Shown: in pieces, positions 1 through 6,206 of the stretch
How positions within the stretch are numbered: the first letter of the stretch is position 1
How the letters are laid out: each line of letters starts with the position of its first letter
Source: Limnochordia bacterium
Lineage (GTDB): Bacteria > Bacillota > Limnochordia > Darwinibacteriales > B1SED10-159
NCBI GenBank assembly: GCA_007132255.1
Contig: SLOZ01000108.1
Location: 1-16,960, forward strand
Reading direction: 5' to 3'
Length of the DNA: 16,960 nucleotides
Translations under genes and position numbers: made by a program
The notes under the pieces: generated by a model
The model's input: only the letters and a program-made list of their open reading frames with translations
Databases searched by the model: none
Told to the model about the DNA's origin: nothing

Positions 1-113
1 ATATCCTCGGCAATCGACCGGACCACAGAAGGATCGATGTTGATCCCACTGGAACCTCCTAGGGCTTCTCCACTTAGTTTCAAAACGATGCGCTTATACT
101 TCGGAGCAACCAT
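1..113 (-). CDS. pyrH: UMP kinase, N-terminal part (runs off left edge)
   Basis: Uridylate kinase phosphorylates UMP to UDP in cytosolic pyrimidine nucleotide synthesis. Only the first 37 codons are inside the window. The translation begins MVAPKYKRIVLKLSGEAL, and the KLSGEAL glycine-rich segment near the N-terminus is typical of bacterial PyrH (amino acid kinase family). An in-frame ATG also lies two codons upstream at 119. The AGGGAG ribosome binding site sits 8 nt before the ATG at 113 but only 2 nt before the one at 119, so 113 is preferred. The gene follows rpsB and tsf, the usual bacterial order, but a strong terminator separates it from tsf. I see no convincing promoter in the ~55 nt between that terminator and the start. 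Confidence 0.9.
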   Translation of the reverse strand, partial: MVAPKYKRIVLKLSGEALGGSSGINIDPSVVRSIAED

Positions 114-169
114 GAACATCTCTCCCTAATATTTCGTTGTGTATGACAAATTCCCTTTTGCTATCGATG

Positions 170-198
170 AAAAAAAGAGAACACCAAGGGTGTTCTCT
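170..198 (-). terminator. Rho-independent terminator after tsf
   Basis: On the minus strand, AGAGAACACC pairs perfectly with GGTGTTCTCT (10 bp, 3-nt loop) and is followed by a run of seven T. The first base of the stem is shared with the tsf TAA stop codon (198-200), so the hairpin begins immediately at the end of tsf. This is a textbook intrinsic terminator and should end most rpsB-tsf transcripts before pyrH. Confidence 0.92.
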
Positions 199-851
199 TA
201 CTGCTTTATTTGAGCCATAACCTCAGCAGCAAAATCGTCTTGGCGCCTCTCAATGCCTTCACCGCGCTCGAACCGCACGAATCGGCGAATAGAAATGTTT
301 TCACCAATTTTGGCGATCTTGGTCGTCAAGAGTTCCTGAATGGTTGTGTCAGGATCCTTAACAAAGGGCTGCTCCATTAAACAGATTTCCTTATGAAACT
401 TGTCAATGCGGCCTTCGATGATCTTTTCGACAATATGCTCAGGTTTACCTTCATTAAGGGCTGTGGCTCGAAAGATCTCCTTTTCCTTGTTGATGACATC
501 AGCTGGCACATCTTCCCGCGACACGTAGTCAGGGCGGGCAGCGGCAATATGCATCGCGATATCGCGAACAAGAGTTTGGAAGTCCTCGGTTTTTGCGACA
601 AAGTCTGTTTCGCAGTTCACTTCGACGAGCACGCCGATGCGGCCGCCCATATGAATGTAAGCGTCAACCAAACCTTCGGCTGCAATCCGACCGGCTTTCT
701 TAGCTGCTGCTGCAAGACCTTTTTCCCGAAGGTAGGAAACAGCTTCTTCGAGATTGCCATTCTTTTCGGTCAGAGCTCTTTTGCAATCCATCATACCTGC
801 GCCTGTCTTTTCGCGCAGTTCTTTCACCATAGCGGCTGTAATGGCTGCCAT
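198..851 (-). CDS. tsf: Elongation factor Ts (217 aa)
   Basis: EF-Ts is the guanine nucleotide exchange factor that recycles EF-Tu from GDP to the active state in the cytosol. The protein starts MAAITAAMVKELREKTGAGM, the conserved N-terminal module with MDCK(R)AL, and has the TDFVA motif at residues 82-86 within ETDFVAKTEDF, which contacts EF-Tu. Its length of 217 aa corresponds to the short form of EF-Ts rather than the ~280-aa enterobacterial form. The ATG at 851 is chosen because GAGGAGGG lies 8 nt upstream. An in-frame TTG at 869 lies within this ribosome binding site region and is unlikely. It follows rpsB across an intrinsic terminator-like hairpin, so its expression probably depends on read-through of that attenuator. 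Confidence 0.97.
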   Translation of the reverse strand: MAAITAAMVKELREKTGAGMMDCKRALTEKNGNLEEAVSYLREKGLAAAAKKAGRIAAEGLVDAYIHMGGRIGVLVEVNCETDFVAKTEDFQTLVRDIAMHIAAARPDYVSREDVPADVINKEKEIFRATALNEGKPEHIVEKIIEGRIDKFHKEICLMEQPFVKDPDTTIQELLTTKIAKIGENISIRRFVRFERGEGIERRQDDFAAEVMAQIKQ

Positions 852-887
852 TAGCGAATCCCTCCTCAATAAAATAAGTTCATACTC

Positions 888-930
888 AAAAAAAGGGGGG
901 CCGAGGTAGAAATCCTCCCGTTAGCCCCCC
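888..930 (-). terminator. Intrinsic terminator / attenuator between rpsB and tsf
   Basis: On the minus strand GGGGGGC (930-924) pairs with GCCCCCC (901-895) and is followed directly by seven T. An inner GAGG/CCTC pairing (plus 914-917 with 903-906) can extend the helix. It starts 10 nt after the rpsB TAG stop. Because tsf lies downstream with no visible promoter of its own, this is best read as a partial terminator that sets the S2 to EF-Ts ratio. An rpsB-tsf attenuator is known in E. coli; its action here is inferred from the sequence only. Confidence 0.85.
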
Positions 931-940
931 TGTATACTTC

Positions 941-1684
941 CTACGCCTCGACGGTCGCTTCAGCAGCTTCTTGCTCTTGTTTGGCAGCGACGTCGGCAGC
1001 TTCGCCTTCTTTACCTTCAATCACAGCATTCGCCATGGTCTCTGTCAACAAGCGAACGGCACGAATCGCATCATCATTCCCCGGGATCACGTAGTCGATT
1101 TCATCGGGATCGCAGTTGGTGTCTACGATGGCTACGATAGGAATACCCAATTTGCGAGCTTCGGCCACAGCGATGCGCTCTTTGCGAGGATCCACAATGA
1201 ATACTGCTGCCGGGGGCTTTTTCATTCCCCGAATACCGCCAAGAAAACGATTCAGCTTTTCCATCTCTTTGCGAAGTTCGAGAACTTCCTTCTTAGGGAG
1301 AAGTTCAAACGAACCATCTTCCTCCATAGCTTCCAGTTGCTTCAACCGATCAATTCGAAGGTTGATGGTTTTGAAGTTAGTAAGCATACCACCCAGCCAA
1401 CGCTGGTTCACATAAAACATCCCACAGCGCTGTGCTTCCGTTTCGATCGTTTCTTGCGCCTGTTTTTTGGTACCTACCAAAAGAACATTGCCGCCATTCT
1501 TTGCAGTGGTGCGAAGAAAGTTATACGCTTCTTCTACCTTGCGGACAGTCTTCTGCAGATCAATGATGTAGATCCCATTTCTTTCGGTGAAAATGTACTG
1601 TGACATTTTCGGGTTCCAGCGACGAGTCTGGTGACCAAAGTGAACGCCGGCCTCCAATAGTTGTTTCATAGAAATTACGGCCAT
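941..1684 (-). CDS. rpsB: 30S ribosomal protein S2 (247 aa)
   Basis: S2 is a late-assembling protein of the 30S ribosomal subunit. The translation begins MAVISMKQLLEAGVHFGHQT and continues RRWNPKM, the invariant S2 N-terminus. It also contains the family segments GTKKQAQ, RWLGGMLTN and DTNCDPDEIDYVIPGNDDA. The C-terminal ~20 residues are acidic and alanine-rich, as is common in S2. The start at 1684 has AGGAGGTG 7 nt upstream. Further in-frame upstream codons exist but lie in the leader. It has its own sigma-A-like promoter ending at 1805, giving a leader of about 115 nt. S2 represses its own synthesis through its leader in several bacteria; I could not identify the specific structure here. 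Confidence 0.98.
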   Translation of the reverse strand: MAVISMKQLLEAGVHFGHQTRRWNPKMSQYIFTERNGIYIIDLQKTVRKVEEAYNFLRTTAKNGGNVLLVGTKKQAQETIETEAQRCGMFYVNQRWLGGMLTNFKTINLRIDRLKQLEAMEEDGSFELLPKKEVLELRKEMEKLNRFLGGIRGMKKPPAAVFIVDPRKERIAVAEARKLGIPIVAIVDTNCDPDEIDYVIPGNDDAIRAVRLLTETMANAVIEGKEGEAADVAAKQEQEAAEATVEA

Positions 1685-1804
1685 TAACGTCCACCTCCTC
1701 TCTTTTGTTTTTTCCTCCACTCCCATCGTCCAATTCACAGAACCCCATTCACTGAGGCACGACCCATGAACTGTTAGGGAGCGTGTGTAGTAACACCATT
1801 AATA

Positions 1805-1833
1805 AGTATAGCATAGTCATTTCTCGGAATCAA
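1805..1833 (-). promoter_or_regulatory. Sigma-A-type promoter of rpsB
   Basis: On the minus strand the -35 element TTGATT (1833-1828) is separated by exactly 17 nt from the -10 element TATACT (1810-1805). A TG precedes the -10 by one base (TGCTATACT), making an extended -10. The predicted start of transcription is near 1798, leaving a leader of about 115 nt before the rpsB ATG. The -35 overlaps the last codons of the upstream swrB-like gene. It lets the ribosomal genes be expressed independently of the flagellar operon. Confidence 0.85.
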
Positions 1834-2270
1834 GAGTTGTGACGATGGTTTTTCAGGCCGAGAACAAGAGAAACTTCGCCCGTTCCCAGTCCAAGGCGCT
1901 GGGCAATTTCGGAAACAGGAACATCTTGTTCAGCGAGGCTTTCAATCGTATGAATTTGGCTCAAAACCCTATGCTGTGAGTCAGCTTTGGCAGTGGTGGT
2001 TTTGTTAACTACGTCTGGTTGGGCTTGACCGCTAGACGCCGCCGCAGCTTTCTGCAAACGCGACTCCATCAACGCCAAGTGTTCGCAGCACCGAAGATAT
2101 TCGTCTCGCCAAGCTTCTTGCTTCTCGTCCATTTCTTCCATGAACTGCTCGAACATCGTCTCTAAGGTCTGGAACTCGCGAGGGTTCTTAACAAAAAAAC
2201 CTGGCTGCAGGATGTATAACACCAATAACCCTAACAACAAACCCAAAAACAGAGTAACAAGATATTCCAT
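1830..2270 (-). CDS. swrB: SwrB/YlxL-like membrane protein, DUF6115 type (146 aa)
   Basis: B. subtilis SwrB is a single-pass membrane protein that promotes flagellar export and sigma-D activity and is needed for swarming. This protein has one N-terminal membrane segment (about residues 4-24), a charged probably coiled-coil stretch (30-75), a low-complexity Ala/Gln/Thr linker, and a C-terminal helix-turn-helix-like segment (VSEIAQRLGLGTGEVSLVL, about 119-137) typical of this family in Bacillota. Its position between the sigma-28 gene and rpsB is the same as swrB in Bacillus. The ATG at 2270 has AAGGAGGA 5-6 nt upstream, overlapping the previous gene's TGA. The assignment rests on architecture and synteny, since the family diverges strongly in sequence; the symbol is tentative. 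Confidence 0.75.
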   Translation of the reverse strand: MEYLVTLFLGLLLGLLVLYILQPGFFVKNPREFQTLETMFEQFMEEMDEKQEAWRDEYLRCCEHLALMESRLQKAAAASSGQAQPDVVNKTTTAKADSQHRVLSQIHTIESLAEQDVPVSEIAQRLGLGTGEVSLVLGLKNHRHNS

Positions 2271-2281
2271 AGCATCCTCCT

Positions 2282-2548
2282 TCAGCCACGCACATCCAGT
2301 GAGTGACCCGATGCAGATCTCTTTCTTGGGCGCCGTCGCGTCACTCCGGCACCCTTGCTTTGGTCTTTTTCGTTTCTGATATCCGCTTCCTTTGGGCTGT
2401 CTTTCACCTTGCGCTGTCGCTGTGAGAACTCTGTTTGGACTTGCGGAGCTAACTTGCCGGCTCCGTGCTGGTCGCCCTCCCGAAACGTTTTAGGGATCTG
2501 GTCCGTTCGGCTCATCAGCACCTGCATGTCGGGGAATTTGATGGACAT
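2282..2548 (-). CDS. Conserved-type flagellar operon protein of unknown function (88 aa)
   Basis: This small soluble protein begins MSIKFPDMQVLMSR and then becomes very hydrophilic, with many Lys, Arg, Gln, Asp and Glu. It ends in a basic stretch (TRRRPRKR) before SASGHSLDVRG. From memory, clostridial flagellar operons often carry a similar small protein just after the sigma-28 gene, opening with an IxxxDMQVLxPR-like motif and followed by a charged tail. That similarity is recollection, not a search. The start is well supported: ATG at 2548 has AAGGAG 8 nt upstream, and it begins 4 nt after the sigma gene's TGA. There is no membrane segment or signal peptide. Most of it is likely disordered. 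Function unknown; the conserved N-terminal MQVL patch might bind a flagellar or transcription partner. Confidence 0.72.
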   Translation of the reverse strand: MSIKFPDMQVLMSRTDQIPKTFREGDQHGAGKLAPQVQTEFSQRQRKVKDSPKEADIRNEKDQSKGAGVTRRRPRKRSASGHSLDVRG

Positions 2549-2552
2549 AGAA

Positions 2553-3314
2553 TCAACTCCTTGTCAGGATAGACCGCAGAGACGCTATGGCTTTGGTGTG
2601 TATCTGGCTGACCCTTGATTCTGATACATCCAAAACATGCCCGATTTCTTTTAGCGTTAGAGATTCGTGATAATACAGGGCCACTACGGTTCGCTCCCGT
2701 TCAGGGAGACCATCAATGGCACCGGCTAAGTCTTGTAGCAGCTCGCTGTGCAGGAGACGCTCTTCGATAGGGTCTTCTTTGTCTTCAATGGTATCTAACA
2801 TTTTCAAAGGATCGTCACTGGAATCCGGATTGATCACTTCATCCAATGACAGCACGGAAGTGGTCCGAACCTCATCCAACATGTTGTAGTACTGATCCAA
2901 AGGTAGATTCAGGGCTTCAGCCAACTCGGCGTCGGATGCTGAACGCCCCAGTGTTGACTCCAGAGAGCGCAGGGTAGCCTCAAATTGGCGAGCCTTGGCT
3001 CGAACGCTGCGGGGAATCCAATCCACTGAGCGCAGTCCATCCAGAATCGCGCCGCGAATGCGTGCTGATGCGTACGTTTCAAACTTGATGCCCCGTTGGG
3101 GTTCAAACTTTTCTACGGCATCCAAGAGACCGAAGCAACCGTAGCTCACCAAATCCTGGTACTCTACGGAGTCAGGAAGTGTCATGGACAGTCGACCGGC
3201 AGCGTATTTTACTAAAAATGCATAGTGCTCGGCCAAAGACTCTTTGAGGGATGGATCATTGGATCTTTTGTACTGCAGCCACAGGGCCTCGGTATCAAGT
3301 TGTTCTTGTCGCAT
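2553..3314 (-). CDS. sigD: RNA polymerase sigma-28 factor, FliA/SigD/WhiG family (253 aa)
   Basis: This sigma factor directs RNA polymerase to late flagellar, motility and chemotaxis promoters. Region 2 spans about residues 25-105 and includes the family-typical YASARIRGAILDGLR (81-95) followed by DWIPRSVR. A region 3 linker follows. Region 4 near the C-terminus carries the helix-turn-helix LTLKEIGHVLDVSESRVSQ. The DWIPRSVR stretch separates sigma-28 proteins from sporulation sigmas. The ATG at 3314 is chosen because AAGGGTGG lies 5 nt upstream and the protein length then matches SigD (about 254 aa). In-frame codons upstream (GTG and others) lie within the ribosome binding site. It lies 16 nt after the PilZ gene and 4 nt before the 88-aa gene. 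No anti-sigma factor FlgM gene is in this window. Confidence 0.95.
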   Translation of the reverse strand: MRQEQLDTEALWLQYKRSNDPSLKESLAEHYAFLVKYAAGRLSMTLPDSVEYQDLVSYGCFGLLDAVEKFEPQRGIKFETYASARIRGAILDGLRSVDWIPRSVRAKARQFEATLRSLESTLGRSASDAELAEALNLPLDQYYNMLDEVRTTSVLSLDEVINPDSSDDPLKMLDTIEDKEDPIEERLLHSELLQDLAGAIDGLPERERTVVALYYHESLTLKEIGHVLDVSESRVSQIHTKAIASLRSILTRS

Positions 3315-3330
3315 ACCATCCACCCTTTTT

Positions 3331-3984
3331 CTAACGTCTCTGACCCACAAGTCCTTTACGTTTTAGCTCCAACTGACGTTTGAAGACAAATTGGATAATG
3401 ACCTGTCGTGACTTGTCATCAATGTTTTCGAATGCCACGCCGCTGCCGTAACCTGCGTCCGGAACAGCCTCAACCCGCCGGACGCTGCCCAGTGTCTCTA
3501 GGAGAGTGTCATCCACCTTGAAAGCCAACCACACTCGTTCTCCCACAGCAAGCGGTTGATCCGTGACCAACAGCACACCGCCGCCACTGATATTGGTTAC
3601 TTGACCGGTACGAGATCCTTCTGGCTTGCCGTCTAGGACACGCGAGTACTTTGCTGCCAAAAGAACATCAACTCGAACGAAATCACGCTCCTGGATACGC
3701 TCCCAGGGCTGCGATACATCGATCTGCAAGATTGGCAGCCTGTCCACGTACCGCCGTGCGACGACACCCAGTGCTGTGTATCTTCCCTGCTTTCCCATGG
3801 AATCTCTGATATAGGATAGCTGAAGTTCCGTACCGACGCTGATTGGCACCACGTGGCCGCGCTGAATCGGAGCCGCCACTAAGAGAGCGTGGTCAGTCAC
3901 GTCTTCGACACGCGTTCTATATATGAGGTCGGATGCATCCAACGTCTGTAACTCGATTGTGTCATTGGGTTGTGGTTTCAACAA
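3331..3984 (-). CDS. PilZ-domain c-di-GMP effector, YcgR-like flagellar brake (217 aa)
   Basis: YcgR-type proteins bind cyclic di-GMP and slow flagellar rotation by acting on the stator or switch. An N-terminal YcgR_N-like beta domain (about residues 8-95) is followed by a PilZ domain with RDFVR (100-104, the RxxxR motif) and NISGGG (131-136, the NxSxxG motif), both needed for c-di-GMP binding. No membrane segment is seen. There is no plausible ATG; TTG at 3984 has GGAGGA 6 nt upstream, and a second TTG at 3981 has 9 nt, so the exact start is uncertain by one codon. The gene sits where Bacillus carries cheB-cheD, just before the sigma-28 gene. That supports a motility role. Confidence 0.9.
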   Translation of the reverse strand: MLKPQPNDTIELQTLDASDLIYRTRVEDVTDHALLVAAPIQRGHVVPISVGTELQLSYIRDSMGKQGRYTALGVVARRYVDRLPILQIDVSQPWERIQERDFVRVDVLLAAKYSRVLDGKPEGSRTGQVTNISGGGVLLVTDQPLAVGERVWLAFKVDDTLLETLGSVRRVEAVPDAGYGSGVAFENIDDKSRQVIIQFVFKRQLELKRKGLVGQRR

Positions 3985-4175
3985 TATCGCTCCTCCACAT
4001 GCGGGCAAGGCGACCAAGAGGGCTGCCGAAACGGCTGGGACTCCTTAAAGGCCAGGATCGTAGACGTCACTGGTTCATAGCACTCACCTTTGTGATCGGC
4101 AGAAAACCGGCCAAAAGGCCTCTTCGAACGTTAGGATCCTCGCCGTTTGGTAATGTGAAACAAACATCCAGCGTT
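3985..4175 (-). other. Intergenic leader between flhG and the PilZ gene (~190 nt)
   Basis: This is the longest non-coding stretch in the window and no conserved protein is readable in any frame. On the minus strand it contains a GGCC-TTTT-GGCC hairpin (4109-4120) with only a short T-rich tail. It also has a very short open reading frame Met-Asn-Gln-stop (4067-4078) preceded by a good ribosome binding site (AAAGGTGAG, 4 nt spacing), and a small GCCG/CGGC hairpin (4025-4035). I see no complete sigma-A or sigma-28 promoter and no riboswitch class that I recognise. It could be an mRNA leader controlling the PilZ and sigma genes, or the scar of lost chemotaxis genes. Confidence 0.5.
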
Positions 4176-5054
4176 CTATGCTTGAAGTAACTCATAGACT
4201 CGACTCAAAAACCCGCGAATCCCTCGATTGGGAGCAGCCTTGGAAATCGTACTTCCCGCCAGGGACTGGGCCAGGCTCGTAATTCCTCGGCTGGCACTGC
4301 AGTTGGGGAATGCCAGCAAAAAGGGAACTTGTTCATTCACAGAGCGGCTGACATGCTGATCATACGGTATCCCACCGCCATATTCCACGTCAGCCTTCAA
4401 GAATCGGCCCACTACAGTGTTGAGCTTGGTCCATACACTAGGGCCATCGTTCTCGGCCTGCGCCATGTTAACTACCAATTTCAGGCTGCTGTCACTGCGT
4501 CGCTGTTTTATGACCTTGATCATCCCGTAGGCATCGGTGATCGCAGTTGTTTCGGGCGTTGTCACCAACAGGACCTCATCCACGGATAGTGCAAAGCTTA
4601 CTACATTGCGACCAATACCCGCACCTGTATCGACAAGTATGAAATCAAACTGTTCATCCAGCAGTTCCAGGGATGCCGAAAACAGGTCTAGTTCCCGTTG
4701 GGACAGATTCGCCAAGTCGTAGACCCCATTTCCCCCGGCTAGGACCCGGATGCCCAAGGGGCCTTCAAGCATAATTTCATTGATCAACTTCTCACCGCGC
4801 AGTACATGGGTCAAAGTGTATTTGGGCGTCAACCCCAACAAGATATCAATATTGGCCATGCCTAAATCGGCATCCAACAAAGCCACTTTGTGACCCAATT
4901 GCGCTAAAGCAAGGGCCAGATTCACGGATATGTTCGTCTTGCCTACGCCACCTTTACCACTGGTTACACAAATGACACGAGCCTGGCTTTGGATGGTCGC
5001 CGCAGCCGGGCGTCGGTGAGCCATGCGACGCAGAACTTCTGCTTGATCCTTCAT
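4176..5054 (-). CDS. flhG: FlhG/YlxH MinD-like ATPase regulating flagellar number (292 aa)
   Basis: FlhG is a MinD/ParA-type ATPase that limits and positions flagella; it stimulates the FlhF GTPase and helps C-ring assembly. The N-terminal DQAEVLRRM (3-11) matches the conserved DQAxxLR activator helix that inserts into FlhF. The deviant Walker A SGKGGVGKT is at 32-40, DADLGMANID at 61-70 (switch I region) and DTGAGIG at 142-148 (switch II region). A membrane-targeting amphipathic C-terminus (RGFLSRVYELLQA) is plausible. It starts 3 nt after the flhF stop, with a modest GGGGGA ribosome binding site inside flhF. Length is normal for the family. Confidence 0.95.
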   Translation of the reverse strand: MKDQAEVLRRMAHRRPAAATIQSQARVICVTSGKGGVGKTNISVNLALALAQLGHKVALLDADLGMANIDILLGLTPKYTLTHVLRGEKLINEIMLEGPLGIRVLAGGNGVYDLANLSQRELDLFSASLELLDEQFDFILVDTGAGIGRNVVSFALSVDEVLLVTTPETTAITDAYGMIKVIKQRRSDSSLKLVVNMAQAENDGPSVWTKLNTVVGRFLKADVEYGGGIPYDQHVSRSVNEQVPFLLAFPNCSASRGITSLAQSLAGSTISKAAPNRGIRGFLSRVYELLQA

Positions 5055-5057
5055 TGC

Positions 5058-6206
5058 TTAATCCCCCAAGATCCACTCAGCGATTTTTTGTGGTTCTGCT
5101 ATCTCAATATCTTCAGGCACACTTTGCCCGGTGGTGATAAAGGCAATGGGTGCCTTTGTCTGAGTTGTGGCCTGGAGCAGAGCGCCAAATCCGGTAGTTT
5201 CGTCCAACTTGGTTACGATCAAACGATCGATATTTACATTGGAGAAGAAACGAATAATGTCGCCAAGGTCACGATCTTTCGTCGTTGCGCTGACAACGAG
5301 ATGAATCTCGGCATCAATACCATCGAGAAAGGCCTTAAGCTCAGCCATCTGTGTCTCGTTGCGTTGGCTGCGCCCCGCAGTATCAATCAAGACTAAGTCG
5401 CGGTCGGCCATGGCAATCACCGCTTGGCGCAGTTCCTCCGGAGAATACGCCACCTTCAGCGGCACGCCAATAATGTCTGCATACGTCCGCAATTGATCCA
5501 CGGCAGCAATCCGATAGGTATCCACCGTGATCAGGCCAACTTTCTTGCCAGCCACCAATGCAAAATTCGCAGCAAGCTTGGCAATCGTCGTGGTCTTGCC
5601 CACTCCGGTAGGCCCAACAAGCACCGCTCGCTTCTGTGTACCGTCGAAATCCCACGGCGCCACTGTGGCAATCTCGCTGGCAATTTGTGTGTTGACGTGA
5701 TTCCAGATCGTTGCCAAATTCTGCCAGTCCTGTTTCGGCAGCGATTGGAGAACACGCTTGAGCAATGCCTGCGCCGTCTCTTTCGGCAGATCGCATTGAA
5801 TCAGCTGTTGGTAGACATCGTCTATCGTATCGGGCCATATAACCCTAGAGTTCGTCGAGTTTGCCGATCTATGGACGGACGAACCCGCGTTCGCGTCTTT
5901 GTCCACCGCAGACCACTGCGTTTCACGATGCCTGGCACCGTCGAAACTTGGCGATCCGTTTTCCCCGGTCTTCTTGGGCTGTGCTTGGGGCTGTCCTTGC
6001 TGTCCGAAACCGCGTTCAGCGCCTGCGGCCGGCTCCGCCGCGTCCATGGCACCAATCACTTCGAACACTTGGCGACCAAAGAGACCAAAAAAACCGCCGT
6101 GCTTTACGCGCTTAGTATGCAGAATAACAGCATCGCTGCCAAACTCGTTCTTCATCTTCTCCACTGCTTCGTGGATAGTTTCACCGTGGAAGCGCTTAAC
6201 TCTCAT
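5058..6206 (-). CDS. flhF: FlhF, SRP-type GTPase for flagellar placement (382 aa)
   Basis: FlhF is a signal-recognition-particle-family GTPase that recruits early flagellar parts to the assembly site. It starts MRVKRFHGETIHEAVEKMK, the typical FlhF B domain (1-52). A low-complexity Gln/Gly/Ser-rich linker follows (about 55-122), then the helical N domain (about 125-180) and the NG GTPase domain. Visible motifs are GPTGVGKTTT (198-207, P-loop), DTYRIAAVDQLR (229-240), DTAGR (275-279) and TKLDE (332-336). The ATG at 6206 overlaps the flhA stop by 11 nt, and the ribosome binding site is weak (GGTGA, 9 nt), so translation is likely coupled to FlhA. The GTP-dependent homodimer partner FlhG is encoded next. 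Confidence 0.97.
   Translation of the reverse strand: MRVKRFHGETIHEAVEKMKNEFGSDAVILHTKRVKHGGFFGLFGRQVFEVIGAMDAAEPAAGAERGFGQQGQPQAQPKKTGENGSPSFDGARHRETQWSAVDKDANAGSSVHRSANSTNSRVIWPDTIDDVYQQLIQCDLPKETAQALLKRVLQSLPKQDWQNLATIWNHVNTQIASEIATVAPWDFDGTQKRAVLVGPTGVGKTTTIAKLAANFALVAGKKVGLITVDTYRIAAVDQLRTYADIIGVPLKVAYSPEELRQAVIAMADRDLVLIDTAGRSQRNETQMAELKAFLDGIDAEIHLVVSATTKDRDLGDIIRFFSNVNIDRLIVTKLDETTGFGALLQATTQTKAPIAFITTGQSVPEDIEIAEPQKIAEWILGD

Noticed and set aside
393..854. Plus-strand open frame opposite tsf (153 codons)
   Set aside because: Fully antisense to EF-Ts, Cys/His/Phe-rich composition, no ribosome binding site.
971..1603. Plus-strand open frame opposite rpsB (210 codons)
   Set aside because: Mirror of a highly conserved ribosomal protein gene; no start signal and no recognisable domain.
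4093..4100. Sigma-28-like -10 (GCCGATCA on the minus strand) in the flhG-PilZ gap
   Set aside because: No TAAA-like -35 about 15 nt upstream, so one half-match is not enough to call a promoter.
4109..4120. GGCC-TTTT-GGCC hairpin as a terminator
   Set aside because: Only a 4-bp stem and the tail is GGTTTTCT, too weak for an intrinsic terminator.
3985..4175. Riboswitch (c-di-GMP or SAM type) ahead of the PilZ gene
   Set aside because: Looked for conserved cores of these classes and found only short chance matches such as CTATGAACC; no class fits.
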